Source: Candidatus Omnitrophota bacterium (GTDB lineage Bacteria > Omnitrophota > Gorgyraeia > Duberdicusellales > 4484-171). From it: a stretch of DNA of 37,452 nucleotides. The stretch is taken from contig CP070807.1 in NCBI GenBank assembly GCA_020343695.1, forward strand, positions 1,586,281-1,623,732. The letters are read 5' to 3'. The stretch's first letter is position 1, and each line of letters starts with the position of its first letter. Positions 1-7,727 of this stretch are shown here, piece after piece. Made by a program: the position numbers and the translations under genes. The notes beneath the pieces are model-generated. The model made no database searches. It was not told where the DNA came from and worked only from the letters and a program-made list of their open reading frames with translations.

Positions 1-779
1 AGAAAGTTACTGACTAACGAAGGATTTTTTTTGCCTATTTCGCTCATCACATATATGAAGCTGTATGCGGTATTCTTATCAACATTGAGCATTTCAGCTT
101 CGAGGTAAGGAATAATTTTAACTCCCATGCTGATGAGTTGCTGATGCAAGTTTTCCTTCTTGCGCATGTGTGGTTGGCTTAGCTTCAGGATAATTTCTTT
201 GAGGGTAGGGGCCCTTGAGCTCGGCTCTTGGGCAGGTGCGTCTTTTTTTGCCTCCACTATTACTTCTGCCTTCTCCTCTACCGCTTCTGTTTTCTCCTCT
301 ACTATCTCTATTTTTTTCTCAAGCTCTGTTGATTCAATTTTGCGCAAAAACTTCTTATGCACCCACCCACGTGCATGTGGATAGGCTCTCACCTTATACC
401 AGCCTTCTTGCTTACGAATGATAGAGAGAGGCTTTCCTTCCTCTATGTGACCTAACACAGGGGCATCGCGACTGGGGTTAGTTCGTAAATTTAATAGAGA
501 GGCACTCACCTTCCCCCTCCGTTTATCGATTTCTTCCACATAGTCGGCCGATACGTAACAATTAAATCTTTTTGGTAATATTATTCTCAACCAGTCAAAT
601 TTCTCGCCTACAACGTCTATGCGTTCGCCCCTCTTTAAATATCCTAAAGACGACGCCTGAACAGTAGAATCTGTTCGCACGTTTATCCCGTCTTTGGTCA
701 CTTCGTATTGTTGCAAGGAGCATAGCAGAGGTAGAGGCGTAAGAAGTATTATTATAGTAAGGAGAGCGAGTGCTTTCAT
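1..779 (-). CDS. secreted protein with two SH3b domains (C-terminus outside window)
   Basis: The reading frame is open from the ATG at 779 to the window edge, giving 259 codons with the C-terminus missing. Residues 1-22 form a hydrophobic signal segment; Cys20 is not in a good lipobox. Two bacterial SH3-like repeats follow at about 25-82 (GINVRTDSTV, then a WLRI turn) and 90-146 (LNLRTNPSRDAPVLG, then GWYKV and GWVHKKFL). A Glu/Lys-rich linker at about 150-185 leads to a helical tail that may be HEAT-like. Such domains usually bind peptidoglycan or proteins in the periplasm. The start codon overlaps the stop of the upstream small basic protein gene by ATGA, so translation is probably coupled. 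No catalytic domain is visible. SH3 assignment is fairly sure; the role is unknown. Confidence 0.8.
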   Translation of the reverse strand, partial: MKALALLTIIILLTPLPLLCSLQQYEVTKDGINVRTDSTVQASSLGYLKRGERIDVVGEKFDWLRIILPKRFNCYVSADYVEEIDKRRGKVSASLLNLRTNPSRDAPVLGHIEEGKPLSIIRKQEGWYKVRAYPHARGWVHKKFLRKIESTELEKKIEIVEEKTEAVEEKAEVIVEAKKDAPAQEPSSRAPTLKEIILKLSQPHMRKKENLHQQLISMGVKIIPYLEAEMLNVDKNTAYSFIYVMSEIGKKNPSLVSNF

Positions 780-1021
780 TGCGTTTGTTGAGATTCTGTT
801 GGTTCTTGTTGTTGCTGTTCTTCTTGAGGCTGCTCTTCTTTGACTTTTTCTTTTTTCGCCGCCTTCAGCTTCACTACTTTGATCTTTGGTAGGCCCAATA
901 CTCGACTGTCCTCTTTCCAGAGATCTTTGTCCATGAGCCATTTGATTCGTTCCGTACGTTTCATAACTGACCGATTGGATGTCAGTTTCTCTGCCCTTTT
1001 CAATGACGGATGTAAACTCAT
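776..1021 (-). CDS. small basic protein of the Chlamydiae/Verrucomicrobia/Planctomycetes type
   Basis: This 81-residue protein begins MSLHPSLKRAEKLTSNRSVM and continues through KRTERIKWLMDK and GLPKIKVVKLK. That N-terminal layout (short MS-x-x-SLK head, RxVxKRxERI, then LPK-K) matches the small strongly basic protein family I know from PVC-superphylum genomes (TIGR04137). The biochemical role is not established. Residues 55-81 are unusual for the family as I recall it: a Gln/Glu-rich tail with a QQQQ run instead of a plain Lys/Ala tail. A GGAGG ribosome binding site lies just before the ATG. The stop overlaps the start of the SH3 protein gene by four bases, suggesting a two-gene transcriptional unit. 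Confidence 0.75.
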   Translation of the reverse strand: MSLHPSLKRAEKLTSNRSVMKRTERIKWLMDKDLWKEDSRVLGLPKIKVVKLKAAKKEKVKEEQPQEEQQQQEPTESQQTQ

Positions 1022-1064
1022 CGTAACCTCCTACGATATTGTGTGTTATTGTGTCGCGATACGT

Positions 1065-1595
1065 TCATTTCTTTACTATCCTCAAAAAGCAATCATTATA
1101 CCTTTTTTTCAAGGCTTTCATATTTTCTTTCGCCTCGCTCTTGTTGCCAAATTCTCCGACAAATATTACGATGTACTTGCCTTTTTTTGATACAACAACA
1201 GGGTAACCTTTATTTTCAAGATTTTTTGCTTCTTGATGCGCTCTATTTTCTTTAATGTAGCTTGCGACTTGAATAATATATTTCTCTTTTTCCGGTGTCT
1301 CTTTTTCTTGGCTGCCGACACTCTCGTTTTTCTCTTGGGCCGGCTGTATCGTTTGTGTGGGAGGTGTCTCCTCTTTTACTTCCACCGGCATGCTCTCTTG
1401 GGATATCGTTACCCTATCGAGAGAGGCAATCTTTCTTCCTCTCTCTACGCCGAGAGAAAAGGCAACGGTTAAGAGAAGCCCTATTACAATGCAGAGCAAG
1501 ATGATAGTGTCAAGCGGTAACGCTATCGGCCGCCTCCCCCTAGACAATTTTTTATCTTCTTCAACCCCAAAAAGATGAAGTTGCCTTCCTCTCAT
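1065..1595 (-). CDS. SPOR-domain membrane protein
   Basis: A 176-residue bitopic protein. A cytoplasmic basic head (about 1-25) is followed by one transmembrane segment at about 27-48 and a Pro/Glu/Lys-rich periplasmic linker. The C-terminal SPOR-like domain spans about 103-176; it opens with YIIQVASY, ends KKRYNDCFLRIV, and contains the YIVIFVGEFGNKSEA core. SPOR domains bind denuded glycan strands of septal peptidoglycan, so a cell-division or cell-wall role is likely. A TTGATT-16-TATAAT promoter ends 8 nt before the ATG and no ribosome binding site is visible, so the mRNA is probably leaderless. The small basic protein gene follows after 43 nt and has its own strong ribosome binding site. 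Confidence 0.8.
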   Translation of the reverse strand: MRGRQLHLFGVEEDKKLSRGRRPIALPLDTIILLCIVIGLLLTVAFSLGVERGRKIASLDRVTISQESMPVEVKEETPPTQTIQPAQEKNESVGSQEKETPEKEKYIIQVASYIKENRAHQEAKNLENKGYPVVVSKKGKYIVIFVGEFGNKSEAKENMKALKKRYNDCFLRIVKK

Positions 1596-1603
1596 ACCCT
1601 ATT

Positions 1604-1631
1604 ATTATAAGCGATTTATTAGAAAAATCAA
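1604..1631 (-). promoter_or_regulatory. sigma70-type promoter of the SPOR gene
   Basis: The -35 box TTGATT (1626-1631) and perfect -10 box TATAAT (1604-1609) are separated by 16 nt. Only 8 nt separate the -10 box from the ATG, so transcription should begin at or just before the start codon. Confidence 0.6.
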
Positions 1632-1716
1632 GGATTTGCTTGTGTCCATTTCTCTTATGTAGTTGGTATTGTACGCTGATAAGGTCTTCGGTGTTACTTG
1701 TAGGTGCCAGAGGCGG

Positions 1717-2751
1717 CTAGAGAAAAGATCGTAGATATTTTCGCATATCTTTTCTCTGCATTATCTTCAAAAAGGTTTCTACTACCTTTGGGTCAAATTG
1801 TTTACCCGTCTGTTTTTTTAATTCCCTTTCAATCTCTTTTAAGCGCCTACGTTTCTTATAGGGTCTGCCAAAATACATCGCATCAAAAGCATCAATCACC
1901 GAGAGAATCCGTGCGCCAAGCGGAATTTGCTCTTTTTTCAATTTGGAAGGATAGCCCTTTCCATCATAACGTTCATGGTGATGAAGGATGATGGGTAGAG
2001 CCGGCCTTAAGATGTCTAAATTTTTTATCATTTCTACCCCCTTGCGAGGGTGCTTCATGATCAGTTTAAATTCTTCGTCAGTAAGGGGTTTTTCTTTTTT
2101 GAGAATGCCAGAGGGGAGTTGTATTTTTCCTGTATCATGGAGTAGCGCAGCATACTCCAGAGATTTAATCTCTGACTCTGAGAGTTTTAGCGCCTTGCCT
2201 AATGTTCTGATGATGCGGAATATACTTTTAATATGTAGGTAGGAGGTCGGTACATACTGGTCGAGCAATTTTGTAAGCGATTTTATATATCCAATGATTA
2301 TTTTTTTCTCTTCGCGATAGAGAATGAATATCTTTAAACCAATACTTACTTCCTCGCACAGAGAAAGAAACCATCTTCGTTCCAGCTCGTTAAAAGCCTC
2401 TTTTTTTGAACGCCGTTTTATATATATAGCACCCAGGGTATCGACGAAGTTGAATGTATAGATGAGTCTGTTGCCGAGGGTAATTTCCTTTTCTTGGCTC
2501 AAGATATCTTTTTCCCTTGAAGTTAGAATCGATTGTCCCCCTTTTTTTACGTGCTGCCGTTTATCTTCCAGTCGGACCTTCATAAATCCATAGGAGTCGA
2601 CATTCTTGCATACCATGACTATCCGATCCGCGCCAAAGGCACTTTTGAATATTCGACAGATCCCAGCAGAAAAATTTTTTATATTGCCCGAGGCAGTGAT
2701 TAATCGATATATCGCGTGGAATGAAGAAAATATAGTTTTATACCGCTTCAT
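1717..2751 (-). CDS. HD-GYP domain protein with N-terminal GAF-like sensor region
   Basis: 344 residues. The N-terminal half (about 15-150) looks like a GAF-type sensor with little conserved sequence. From about residue 160 there is an HD-GYP domain: ALLHDTGKI with the metal-binding HD pair, MKHPRKGVEMI, the hallmark HHHERYDGKGYP, and ILSVIDAFDAM. HD-GYP proteins hydrolyse cyclic di-GMP or related cyclic dinucleotides, and the key His and Asp residues appear intact. It is last in the run that starts with the NlpD-like gene and follows dgt by about 29 nt. The AGGA before the ATG can serve as ribosome binding site. Its signal input cannot be told from sequence. Confidence 0.85.
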   Translation of the reverse strand: MKRYKTIFSSFHAIYRLITASGNIKNFSAGICRIFKSAFGADRIVMVCKNVDSYGFMKVRLEDKRQHVKKGGQSILTSREKDILSQEKEITLGNRLIYTFNFVDTLGAIYIKRRSKKEAFNELERRWFLSLCEEVSIGLKIFILYREEKKIIIGYIKSLTKLLDQYVPTSYLHIKSIFRIIRTLGKALKLSESEIKSLEYAALLHDTGKIQLPSGILKKEKPLTDEEFKLIMKHPRKGVEMIKNLDILRPALPIILHHHERYDGKGYPSKLKKEQIPLGARILSVIDAFDAMYFGRPYKKRRRLKEIERELKKQTGKQFDPKVVETFLKIMQRKDMRKYLRSFL

Positions 2752-2780
2752 GATTTTTCCTAATTCATCACTTTCGGTGG

Positions 2781-3965
2781 TTATACCTTTTCATCTGGAT
2801 CAAAGAGGCGTTTGTATTCCTCTAATGCATAACGGTCAGTCATGCCGGAAATGTAATCACAAATTATCCTTTTTATAGTCTCGCCTCTTTTGACGTTGTC
2901 TCGGAAACTAGGAGGAAGCAGTTGAGGATTATCCAGATAGATGGCGAAAAGCGATCGTATAAATCTCCTCGCCTTATTAGACATTCTCAAGACCCTCCAG
3001 TGACAATAGAGATGCTTAAAGAGAAAGCCTCTTAACTCCTCTTTTTGTTGGGCCATTTCCTTGCTGAAAGCAACGATTCTCTTTGTGCACTGCTTCACAT
3101 CCTTAAATTCTGCTACTTTAAGTTTTTTGATATTCTTCAATGCATTGTCAATGAGATCGGTTACCTGTAGATTAATGAGATTTCTTATGATTAAGTATAC
3201 GCGGATTTCTTTCGTAATGCGAGTATATTTTTTTCTCACTTGCTCGCATGTCATATTCCATAGTTTGATTCGCCGAAGATTTTCTTCGCTTATCATTCCT
3301 GACTTTATTCCGTCATCGAGGTCATGATTATCATAGGCAATCTCGTCAGCGATATCCATAATCTGTGCTTCCAGGGTAGGTTGTTCTCCGAGAAACTCTT
3401 CATAGCCTTGCGGAATATAGTTCTCGATTCCAGACGAGCTGTGCTTAAGCAGACCTTCTCTTGTCTCCCACGAAAGGTTTAGACCTCTAAAGTTAGGATA
3501 TCGCTCTTCGAGGAGGTCCACTACTCGTATACCTTGGGCATTGTGGTTGAAACCTCCTTCCTCTTTCATGAGTTCATCCAAGACTGCTTCTACGGCATGA
3601 CCGAATGGGGTATGTCCTACGTCGTGGGCAAGAGCAATAGCTTCTGTAAGATCTTCGTTTAAGAAAAGGGTTTTGCTCATTGTGCGGGCAATCTGGGCTA
3701 CCTCGAGGGTATGTGTGAGGCGAGTTCGGTAATAGTCACCTTCATGGTAGACAAAGACTTGCGTTTTATATTCGAGGCGTCTAAAGGCAGCACTATGAAT
3801 GATTCTATCTCTGTCTCTTTGATAGGTCGAACGATATGGATGTTCTTGTTCAGGATATTTTCGCCCTCGTGAATATTTTGATTTCGCCGCAAGAGGCGAG
3901 AGCATCTCTTCTCGCCTTTCGATTTCCTTTCTCGTAAGTCCTTTAGCCTTCTGGCCGTGCTTCAT
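2781..3965 (-). CDS. dgt: deoxyguanosinetriphosphate triphosphohydrolase-like protein
   Basis: HD-superfamily dNTP triphosphohydrolase, which would cut dGTP or other dNTPs to nucleoside plus triphosphate. Visible marks are RDRIIHSAAFRRLEYKTQVF, then RLTHTLEVAQIA (metal His), ALAHDVGHTPFGHA (HD and second-shell His) and MDIADEIAYDNHDLDDGI (metal Asp). Length (about 394 residues) fits the shorter bacterial Dgt-like proteins rather than the roughly 500-residue E. coli enzyme. I chose the ATG at 3965; a TTG at 3977 in the same frame is also possible. It sits between the HIT and HD-GYP genes with short gaps, so it is probably cotranscribed. Exact substrate preference is unknown. Confidence 0.85.
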   Translation of the reverse strand: MKHGQKAKGLTRKEIERREEMLSPLAAKSKYSRGRKYPEQEHPYRSTYQRDRDRIIHSAAFRRLEYKTQVFVYHEGDYYRTRLTHTLEVAQIARTMSKTLFLNEDLTEAIALAHDVGHTPFGHAVEAVLDELMKEEGGFNHNAQGIRVVDLLEERYPNFRGLNLSWETREGLLKHSSSGIENYIPQGYEEFLGEQPTLEAQIMDIADEIAYDNHDLDDGIKSGMISEENLRRIKLWNMTCEQVRKKYTRITKEIRVYLIIRNLINLQVTDLIDNALKNIKKLKVAEFKDVKQCTKRIVAFSKEMAQQKEELRGFLFKHLYCHWRVLRMSNKARRFIRSLFAIYLDNPQLLPPSFRDNVKRGETIKRIICDYISGMTDRYALEEYKRLFDPDEKV

Positions 3966-3982
3966 ATCTTTTCGCAAGAATC

Positions 3983-4456
3983 CTATAGTTCCTTTTTCAT
4001 CTGGTCATATAGTTCTCGTAAACTTTGCGAAATAATCTTCGTATCGGCTATGAGAGGCATAAAATTCGTATCTGCAGCCCAGCGTGGTACAACATGAATG
4101 TGGAGATGTTTCTCTATACCCGCACCGGCACATTTACCAACGTTTATCCCTACATTAAATCCTTCGGGTTTTAATACTCTTTTTAAAACAGAGAGCATTT
4201 TGATTATCGTTTTATTTGTATCCAATATTTCTTCTTCTTTAAGGTTTTCTAAACCTGGAACATGCCGGTTCGACACGATCATGAGGTGTCCGTTATTGTA
4301 AGGGAAGGTATTGAGGAGAACAAAGCAGTGCAGAGACCGCAAAACGACAGAATTTTTCTTGTCGCGCCTGTCTTTGAATACCTTACAAAAAATGCATCCT
4401 TTTGCTTTTTTGTGTCGTATATAATGTATCCGCCAGGGAGCCCACAATTTATTCAA
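3983..4456 (-). CDS. HIT family nucleotide hydrolase or phosphorylase
   Basis: 157 residues carrying the histidine triad HLHIHVVPRW near residues 116-125, preceded by NVGINVGKCAGAGIEKH. The N-terminus has the Ap4A-phosphorylase-like WAPWRIHYI and a CIFC pair that, with later residues, often binds zinc. The family acts on nucleoside phosphoryl bonds such as Ap4A or AMP conjugates. The start is a TTG supported by an AAGGAGG site about 10 nt upstream. It overlaps the end of the phosphoesterase gene by 8 nt, which suggests translational coupling. Of the known groups it most resembles the Ap4A phosphorylase-like branch; the substrate is not certain. Confidence 0.87.
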   Translation of the reverse strand: MNKLWAPWRIHYIRHKKAKGCIFCKVFKDRRDKKNSVVLRSLHCFVLLNTFPYNNGHLMIVSNRHVPGLENLKEEEILDTNKTIIKMLSVLKRVLKPEGFNVGINVGKCAGAGIEKHLHIHVVPRWAADTNFMPLIADTKIISQSLRELYDQMKKEL

Positions 4457-4946
4457 TCTTCACGAGCCTCCTTCTAATTTGTTTATTTTCGATCTCTAGG
4501 ATACCATAAGAACGGTGAGGAGAAAATACTCTGTCTGTGGGTGAACCAGGATTAAAGTAGATTTTGCCATTCTCTTCTTTATCAATCGGACAGTGCGAAT
4601 GGCCAAATACGAATATGTCAATTTCTTGCTCACTGGTGCAGAATTCTCTTCTTATAAAGTCCATGAGACGAAATGGCGCTCCTTTACCGTGGATGAGACC
4701 TATTGTGATTCCTTCAAGATGTATAACCTCTCGTTCATTGAGTTTTTGGCGTACTTCTATGCTATCCATGTTGCCATAAACCGCATAGACCTTTGCCCAG
4801 CCTTGGAGTTGTTGGAATACGTTGTAGGTGATGAAATCTCCGGCATGGAGACAACACTGGCTTCTCTTTGCCTCCTCTTCTATTACCTTCGGTAATTTTT
4901 GTGCGGCGACAGGGATATGTGTGTCAGAAAGTACTAAGACTCGCAT
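4449..4946 (-). CDS. YfcE/MJ0936-type metallophosphoesterase
   Basis: 165 residues with the full calcineurin-like metal-binding set: LSDTHIP at the N-terminus, CLHAGDF, VYGNMDS, GLIHGKG and FGHSHCP, then a FNPGSPTDR loop typical of the YfcE group. These small enzymes hydrolyse phosphodiesters in vitro; physiological substrates are mostly unknown. The gene overlaps the upstream ATPase gene by 13 nt and the downstream HIT gene by 8 nt, so all three are tightly packed in one transcript. Confidence 0.88.
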   Translation of the reverse strand: MRVLVLSDTHIPVAAQKLPKVIEEEAKRSQCCLHAGDFITYNVFQQLQGWAKVYAVYGNMDSIEVRQKLNEREVIHLEGITIGLIHGKGAPFRLMDFIRREFCTSEQEIDIFVFGHSHCPIDKEENGKIYFNPGSPTDRVFSPHRSYGILEIENKQIRRRLVKIE

Positions 4947-6532
4947 CGTTGTTGCTCTTGCTGAATTGATATAATCGGTTTGTTATATACCCTCATGAGA
5001 TAATTAATCTCATCGATATCCCAGAGCAGCAGTTTATGATTTTTTGCCACCAATTTTGCCGTAGGAGAGAGTTTCTCAAGAGCGATAAATATTTTCTTTA
5101 CTCTCTTTCCATTGATCCCCTTACCGCGCTCGATGAATTCAAAAATATCACTCTCCTCCACATCTTTTACTTTGATTCCCGCAAAAATGATTTCTTTTCC
5201 TTCTCCGATGAGAATATAAAAATCTTTATGAGGATAGGAAATTATTTTGGTTCTCTGTACAGACGGTAGCGTATATCGTTTTCGTCCCGACTTTAAAGTA
5301 TCATTTTTAAAACTTGCGATTAACTCCACTACTTTATTAAGCTGGCTCTTCATGAAGTGTTCTTTGAAGATGGCGATCTCTTCGTACATATTGTGCCTCC
5401 AAAGTATTTTCCTTTTGTGAGAGCCAAAGAGCGGCGGCAAAAAGTGGAATTTAAAGACATGAGAGAGCCAGAAAGAAAAAAGGGTATCCTTTATCTTATA
5501 AATATTACCTACGTTCTCTACGTAGTTGAGGTCACACAACTTCACCAGTTTCATGCCTAACTCTTTTGGTTCACATATATGCAGTGAAGCCAGTTCCTTT
5601 TTCCTTAAATATCCATCGCTGAGAGCAATCAATATTTTAATTATCGAGAGATAATCCCTAAATCGTTCCTTTAAAACCTCGATTTTATTGATAAATTTCT
5701 GGAAAAAGTAAGTTTCTTTTAGAAAGAACCCTTCAGCTATTACTGAGACGATAGATGCTTCTTCGTTTTCCGGCTGATAGTTCTCTTTTATGGCTTTGGA
5801 TATTAAATCATGATAGATTATATTATCTCCTACAATGCTTACAAAAAAAGAAAGAAATAGAGGTGATGGAGAAAGGGGTTTGAGGATATCCTGTAAATAG
5901 CGATAGTTATCAAGAAAGACTCTTTCATTGAATGCCACAGTTTCAAAGTTACCAAAGAGTAAATTTAATTCGCTGGCAAGTACCTTTTCTGCTCCTCTAG
6001 GGTTGCAGGAGGTTAAGACAACCATGCAGTTACGCTGTAAAATGAGAAAGGTGGAGAAGTCCTTAAAACACTGTGGAAAGAGCCCTTTTAATTCTAAAAA
6101 TTCCTCAATAATAAGGAGACACTTTCTGCCAGTTTCATTCACGAACTTATTTATAATTTCCAGCGCATCTAAAAAGGAAGGTGTATTTTTTCTGAAGGTT
6201 TCTTTTATATACTGCGTTGTATGCGGCAATGTTTCGACTGTATAGTTGATGAGATTGTCAAGTGTGTCGGCTTTATGACAGTAGGCACTTAGTAAAGAAA
6301 ACGCTGCGCACTTTAAGAATTCTTTCGCATCGATATATGCGGTAGTGGTATGGATGGGGATGATCCCTTTTAATCGATCCGTTTTTAAATAGTTCGCCAG
6401 AAGATAGGATATTTCTTCCCCATCGTCTCCCAGGAGAGCGATATTCTGACGATAGCCTTCAGAGAATCCTTTAATTCTTTTCTCTAAAGGAAATAATTTG
6501 CGCTGCCAAGATTCATGTTCGTGCATGTCCAT
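4934..6532 (-). CDS. archaeal-type ATPase-like protein with degenerate P-loop
   Basis: 532 residues that I do not recognise as a named family, but the architecture resembles the archaeal ATPase group. The N-terminal P-loop fold (about 25-240) has NIALLGDDGEEIS where Walker A is expected, lacking the GK[ST] lysine. A Walker B-like CLLIIEEFLEL and a VLTSCNPRG sensor-like strand follow. Residues about 295-365 look like a winged helix (IIKILIALSDGYLRKKELA) ending in YKIKDTLFSFWLSHVF, a hallmark of this group. The C-terminal part (about 390-510) may be a nuclease-like fold, with IIFAGIKVKD in place of a normal E-x-K strand. Loss of both sites suggests a non-hydrolysing scaffold or regulator. It lies between the NlpD-like gene and the phosphoesterase gene. 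Confidence 0.6.
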   Translation of the reverse strand: MDMHEHESWQRKLFPLEKRIKGFSEGYRQNIALLGDDGEEISYLLANYLKTDRLKGIIPIHTTTAYIDAKEFLKCAAFSLLSAYCHKADTLDNLINYTVETLPHTTQYIKETFRKNTPSFLDALEIINKFVNETGRKCLLIIEEFLELKGLFPQCFKDFSTFLILQRNCMVVLTSCNPRGAEKVLASELNLLFGNFETVAFNERVFLDNYRYLQDILKPLSPSPLFLSFFVSIVGDNIIYHDLISKAIKENYQPENEEASIVSVIAEGFFLKETYFFQKFINKIEVLKERFRDYLSIIKILIALSDGYLRKKELASLHICEPKELGMKLVKLCDLNYVENVGNIYKIKDTLFSFWLSHVFKFHFLPPLFGSHKRKILWRHNMYEEIAIFKEHFMKSQLNKVVELIASFKNDTLKSGRKRYTLPSVQRTKIISYPHKDFYILIGEGKEIIFAGIKVKDVEESDIFEFIERGKGINGKRVKKIFIALEKLSPTAKLVAKNHKLLLWDIDEINYLMRVYNKPIISIQQEQQRCES

Positions 6533-6543
6533 AGAGACTGACT

Positions 6544-7197
6544 TTATTCTCTTCCTCTGCTAGCTACGAGATACCGTAATGGATTTTGAGGAAGATGCCC
6601 TTTCCTAATTTCAAAGTGGAGTATATACCCTTCACTATCGGAGGGACCCACTTTACCGATTACCTCTCCTCTTTTTACGCGATCCCCTTCTTGCGCAGAG
6701 ACGGTACTTAAATTTGCATAGATGGTATAGAATCTGTGCCGATGTTTTATAATCAACGTGTTGCCCCAACCTCTTAGATAATCAGAAAATACAACTTCTC
6801 CTTCGGCGGAAGTTTTTACATGAGCATCGGTTGCGCTTTTAATGTTTAATCCGTTATTTACTACATTATTGATGTTTTCTCCAAACGCATTAATCACCTT
6901 ACCTTCCAGAGGCCACAAAAAGCTCAGGCCAGCATATTTCGTTGTGCACGGAGGAATGACAATGTATCGGCCTGATTTGAGTTTGCGGGGAGAAGAGATC
7001 TTATTTTCTCTCATTATCTCTTCAACGCTCACACCGTACTTTTTAGAGATATTCCAAAGAGAGTCTCCGTGCTTAACGAGGTAGTATTGCCTTTTTCTTA
7101 AAGGGGTTGGATAGTAATATTCATCTTGAGCGACCCTTTGAGGTGCACAAGCAGAAAGGGCGAGAATAATTATGGATGAAGACAAAATTCTAAACAT
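6544..7197 (-). CDS. NlpD-like lipoprotein, LysM plus degenerate M23 domain
   Basis: A 217-residue protein from the ATG at 7197. The signal peptide ends in the lipobox LSAC, so it should be a lipoprotein. A LysM domain spans about 40-84 (YYLVKHGDSLWNISKKYGVS). The M23/LytM domain covers about 95-210. Its zinc ligands look lost: the usual HxGxD stretch reads NNGLNI and the HxH motif reads ILHFEIR. That is the pattern of EnvC/NlpD-type amidase activators rather than active endopeptidases. A TTG at 7224 in frame is an alternative start, but the promoter at 7196-7224 covers that interval. It is the first gene of the run leading to HD-GYP. Confidence 0.82.
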   Translation of the reverse strand: MFRILSSSIIILALSACAPQRVAQDEYYYPTPLRKRQYYLVKHGDSLWNISKKYGVSVEEIMRENKISSPRKLKSGRYIVIPPCTTKYAGLSFLWPLEGKVINAFGENINNVVNNGLNIKSATDAHVKTSAEGEVVFSDYLRGWGNTLIIKHRHRFYTIYANLSTVSAQEGDRVKRGEVIGKVGPSDSEGYILHFEIRKGHLPQNPLRYLVASRGRE

Positions 7198-7224
7198 TAT
7201 AAAAAGACGAAAGTAGGTTATCAA
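7196..7224 (-). promoter_or_regulatory. sigma70-type promoter overlapping the NlpD-like gene start
   Basis: TTGATA (7219-7224) and TATAAT (7196-7201) are 17 nt apart. The -10 box overlaps the chosen ATG at 7197, so if this promoter is used translation must begin further in, for example at the in-frame TTG four codons on, or a second promoter lies upstream in the AT-rich stretch after 7225. Confidence 0.45.
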
Positions 7225-7439
7225 AGAATAGAGTATATATATTATCTTAAATTAAAAAAATTTCAACTAAAAATTTTCTCTTCTAACCTATTCTGTATCA
7301 TTGAGATATCAATTTAGATAATAGAAGATTTCGAATAGGCGAACACTGATACCTGTTGCAAAAAATCAATCGGGTGAGCGGTCAATTCGACTATGCAATT
7401 CTTCTTCGCTTGTAGCTCGAAAAATTACAGTCTCATTAA
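7225..7439. other. AT-rich intergenic stretch before tRNA-Gly
   Basis: Between the NlpD-like gene and tRNA-Gly lies an AT-rich sequence with no convincing gene. It includes the 3' flank of the tRNA and possible upstream promoter sequence for the NlpD-like gene. An open frame that runs across this stretch and the tRNA has no coding signature. Confidence 0.5.
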
Positions 7440-7510
7440 AGCGGGCGAGCGGAATCGAACCGCCGTTACTAGCTTGGGAAGCTAGTGTTCTACCATTGAA
7501 CCACGCCCGC
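7440..7510 (-). tRNA. tRNA-Gly (CCC anticodon)
   Basis: Full cloverleaf of 71 nt: acceptor GCGGGCG paired with CGCCCGC, D stem GTTC/GAAC with AATGGTA loop, anticodon stem CTAGC/GCTAG with loop TTCCCAA (anticodon CCC), and T arm GGCGG-TTCGATT-CCGCT with one G-T pair. The discriminator is T, normal for bacterial tRNA-Gly. CCA is not encoded. Its first 12 nt are duplicated about 229 bp upstream. Confidence 0.95.
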
Positions 7511-7545
7511 GTCGCTATGCTCATTTGTTCGCGTCGCTCCTCATA
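7499..7545 (-). repeat. 47-nt direct repeat, copy at intact tRNA-Gly
   Basis: This copy consists of the first 12 nt of tRNA-Gly plus 35 nt of its 5' flank. It matches 7728-7774 with one mismatch (7517 versus 7746). The flank carries the motif CGAACAAATGAG, which resembles the sequence just before tRNA-Ser. Confidence 0.9.
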
Positions 7546-7559
7546 GGGGCGCTGCCCCT
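7545..7559 (-). repeat. hairpin of the tRNA-upstream repeat element, copy 1
   Basis: Six-base-pair stem with triloop, read on the minus strand as AGGGGC-AGC-GCCCCT followed by ATGAGG. A matching hairpin at 22757-22771 has one compensated base-pair change and the same TATGA context. It lies about 35 nt upstream of tRNA-Gly. Confidence 0.7.
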
Positions 7560-7693
7560 TCTGATGCTCAGCTCGCAACATTATCAAAGAAGAAATTCTC
7601 GCTTCGCGGTCAACCCCGAAGCGCTCTCGACGAAGAAAATATTGTTGAAATAAACAACTACCATTGCCCGCCACATTTAAATTTGGTTATTTA

Positions 7694-7720
7694 GGCGGGT
7701 CCGCCGAAGTTGTAAAACTT
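7694..7720. repeat. two adjacent small hairpins beside tRNA-Gly stub
   Basis: GGCGG-GT-CCGCC (7694-7705) is followed directly by AAGTT-GTAA-AACTT (7707-7720). There is no T-tract, so this does not look like a standard terminator. It resembles REP-like intergenic repeats. Confidence 0.55.
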
Positions 7721-7727
7721 AGGTGGA

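Noticed and set aside
1622-1716. Possible small gene between the SPOR and HD-GYP genes
   Set aside because: No frame with a plausible start; the stretch holds the promoter -35 region and otherwise nothing recognised.
7366-7674. 102-codon minus-strand open frame across tRNA-Gly
   Set aside because: It translates the tRNA and flanking repeats (RAWFNGRT is tRNA sequence read as protein); not a gene.
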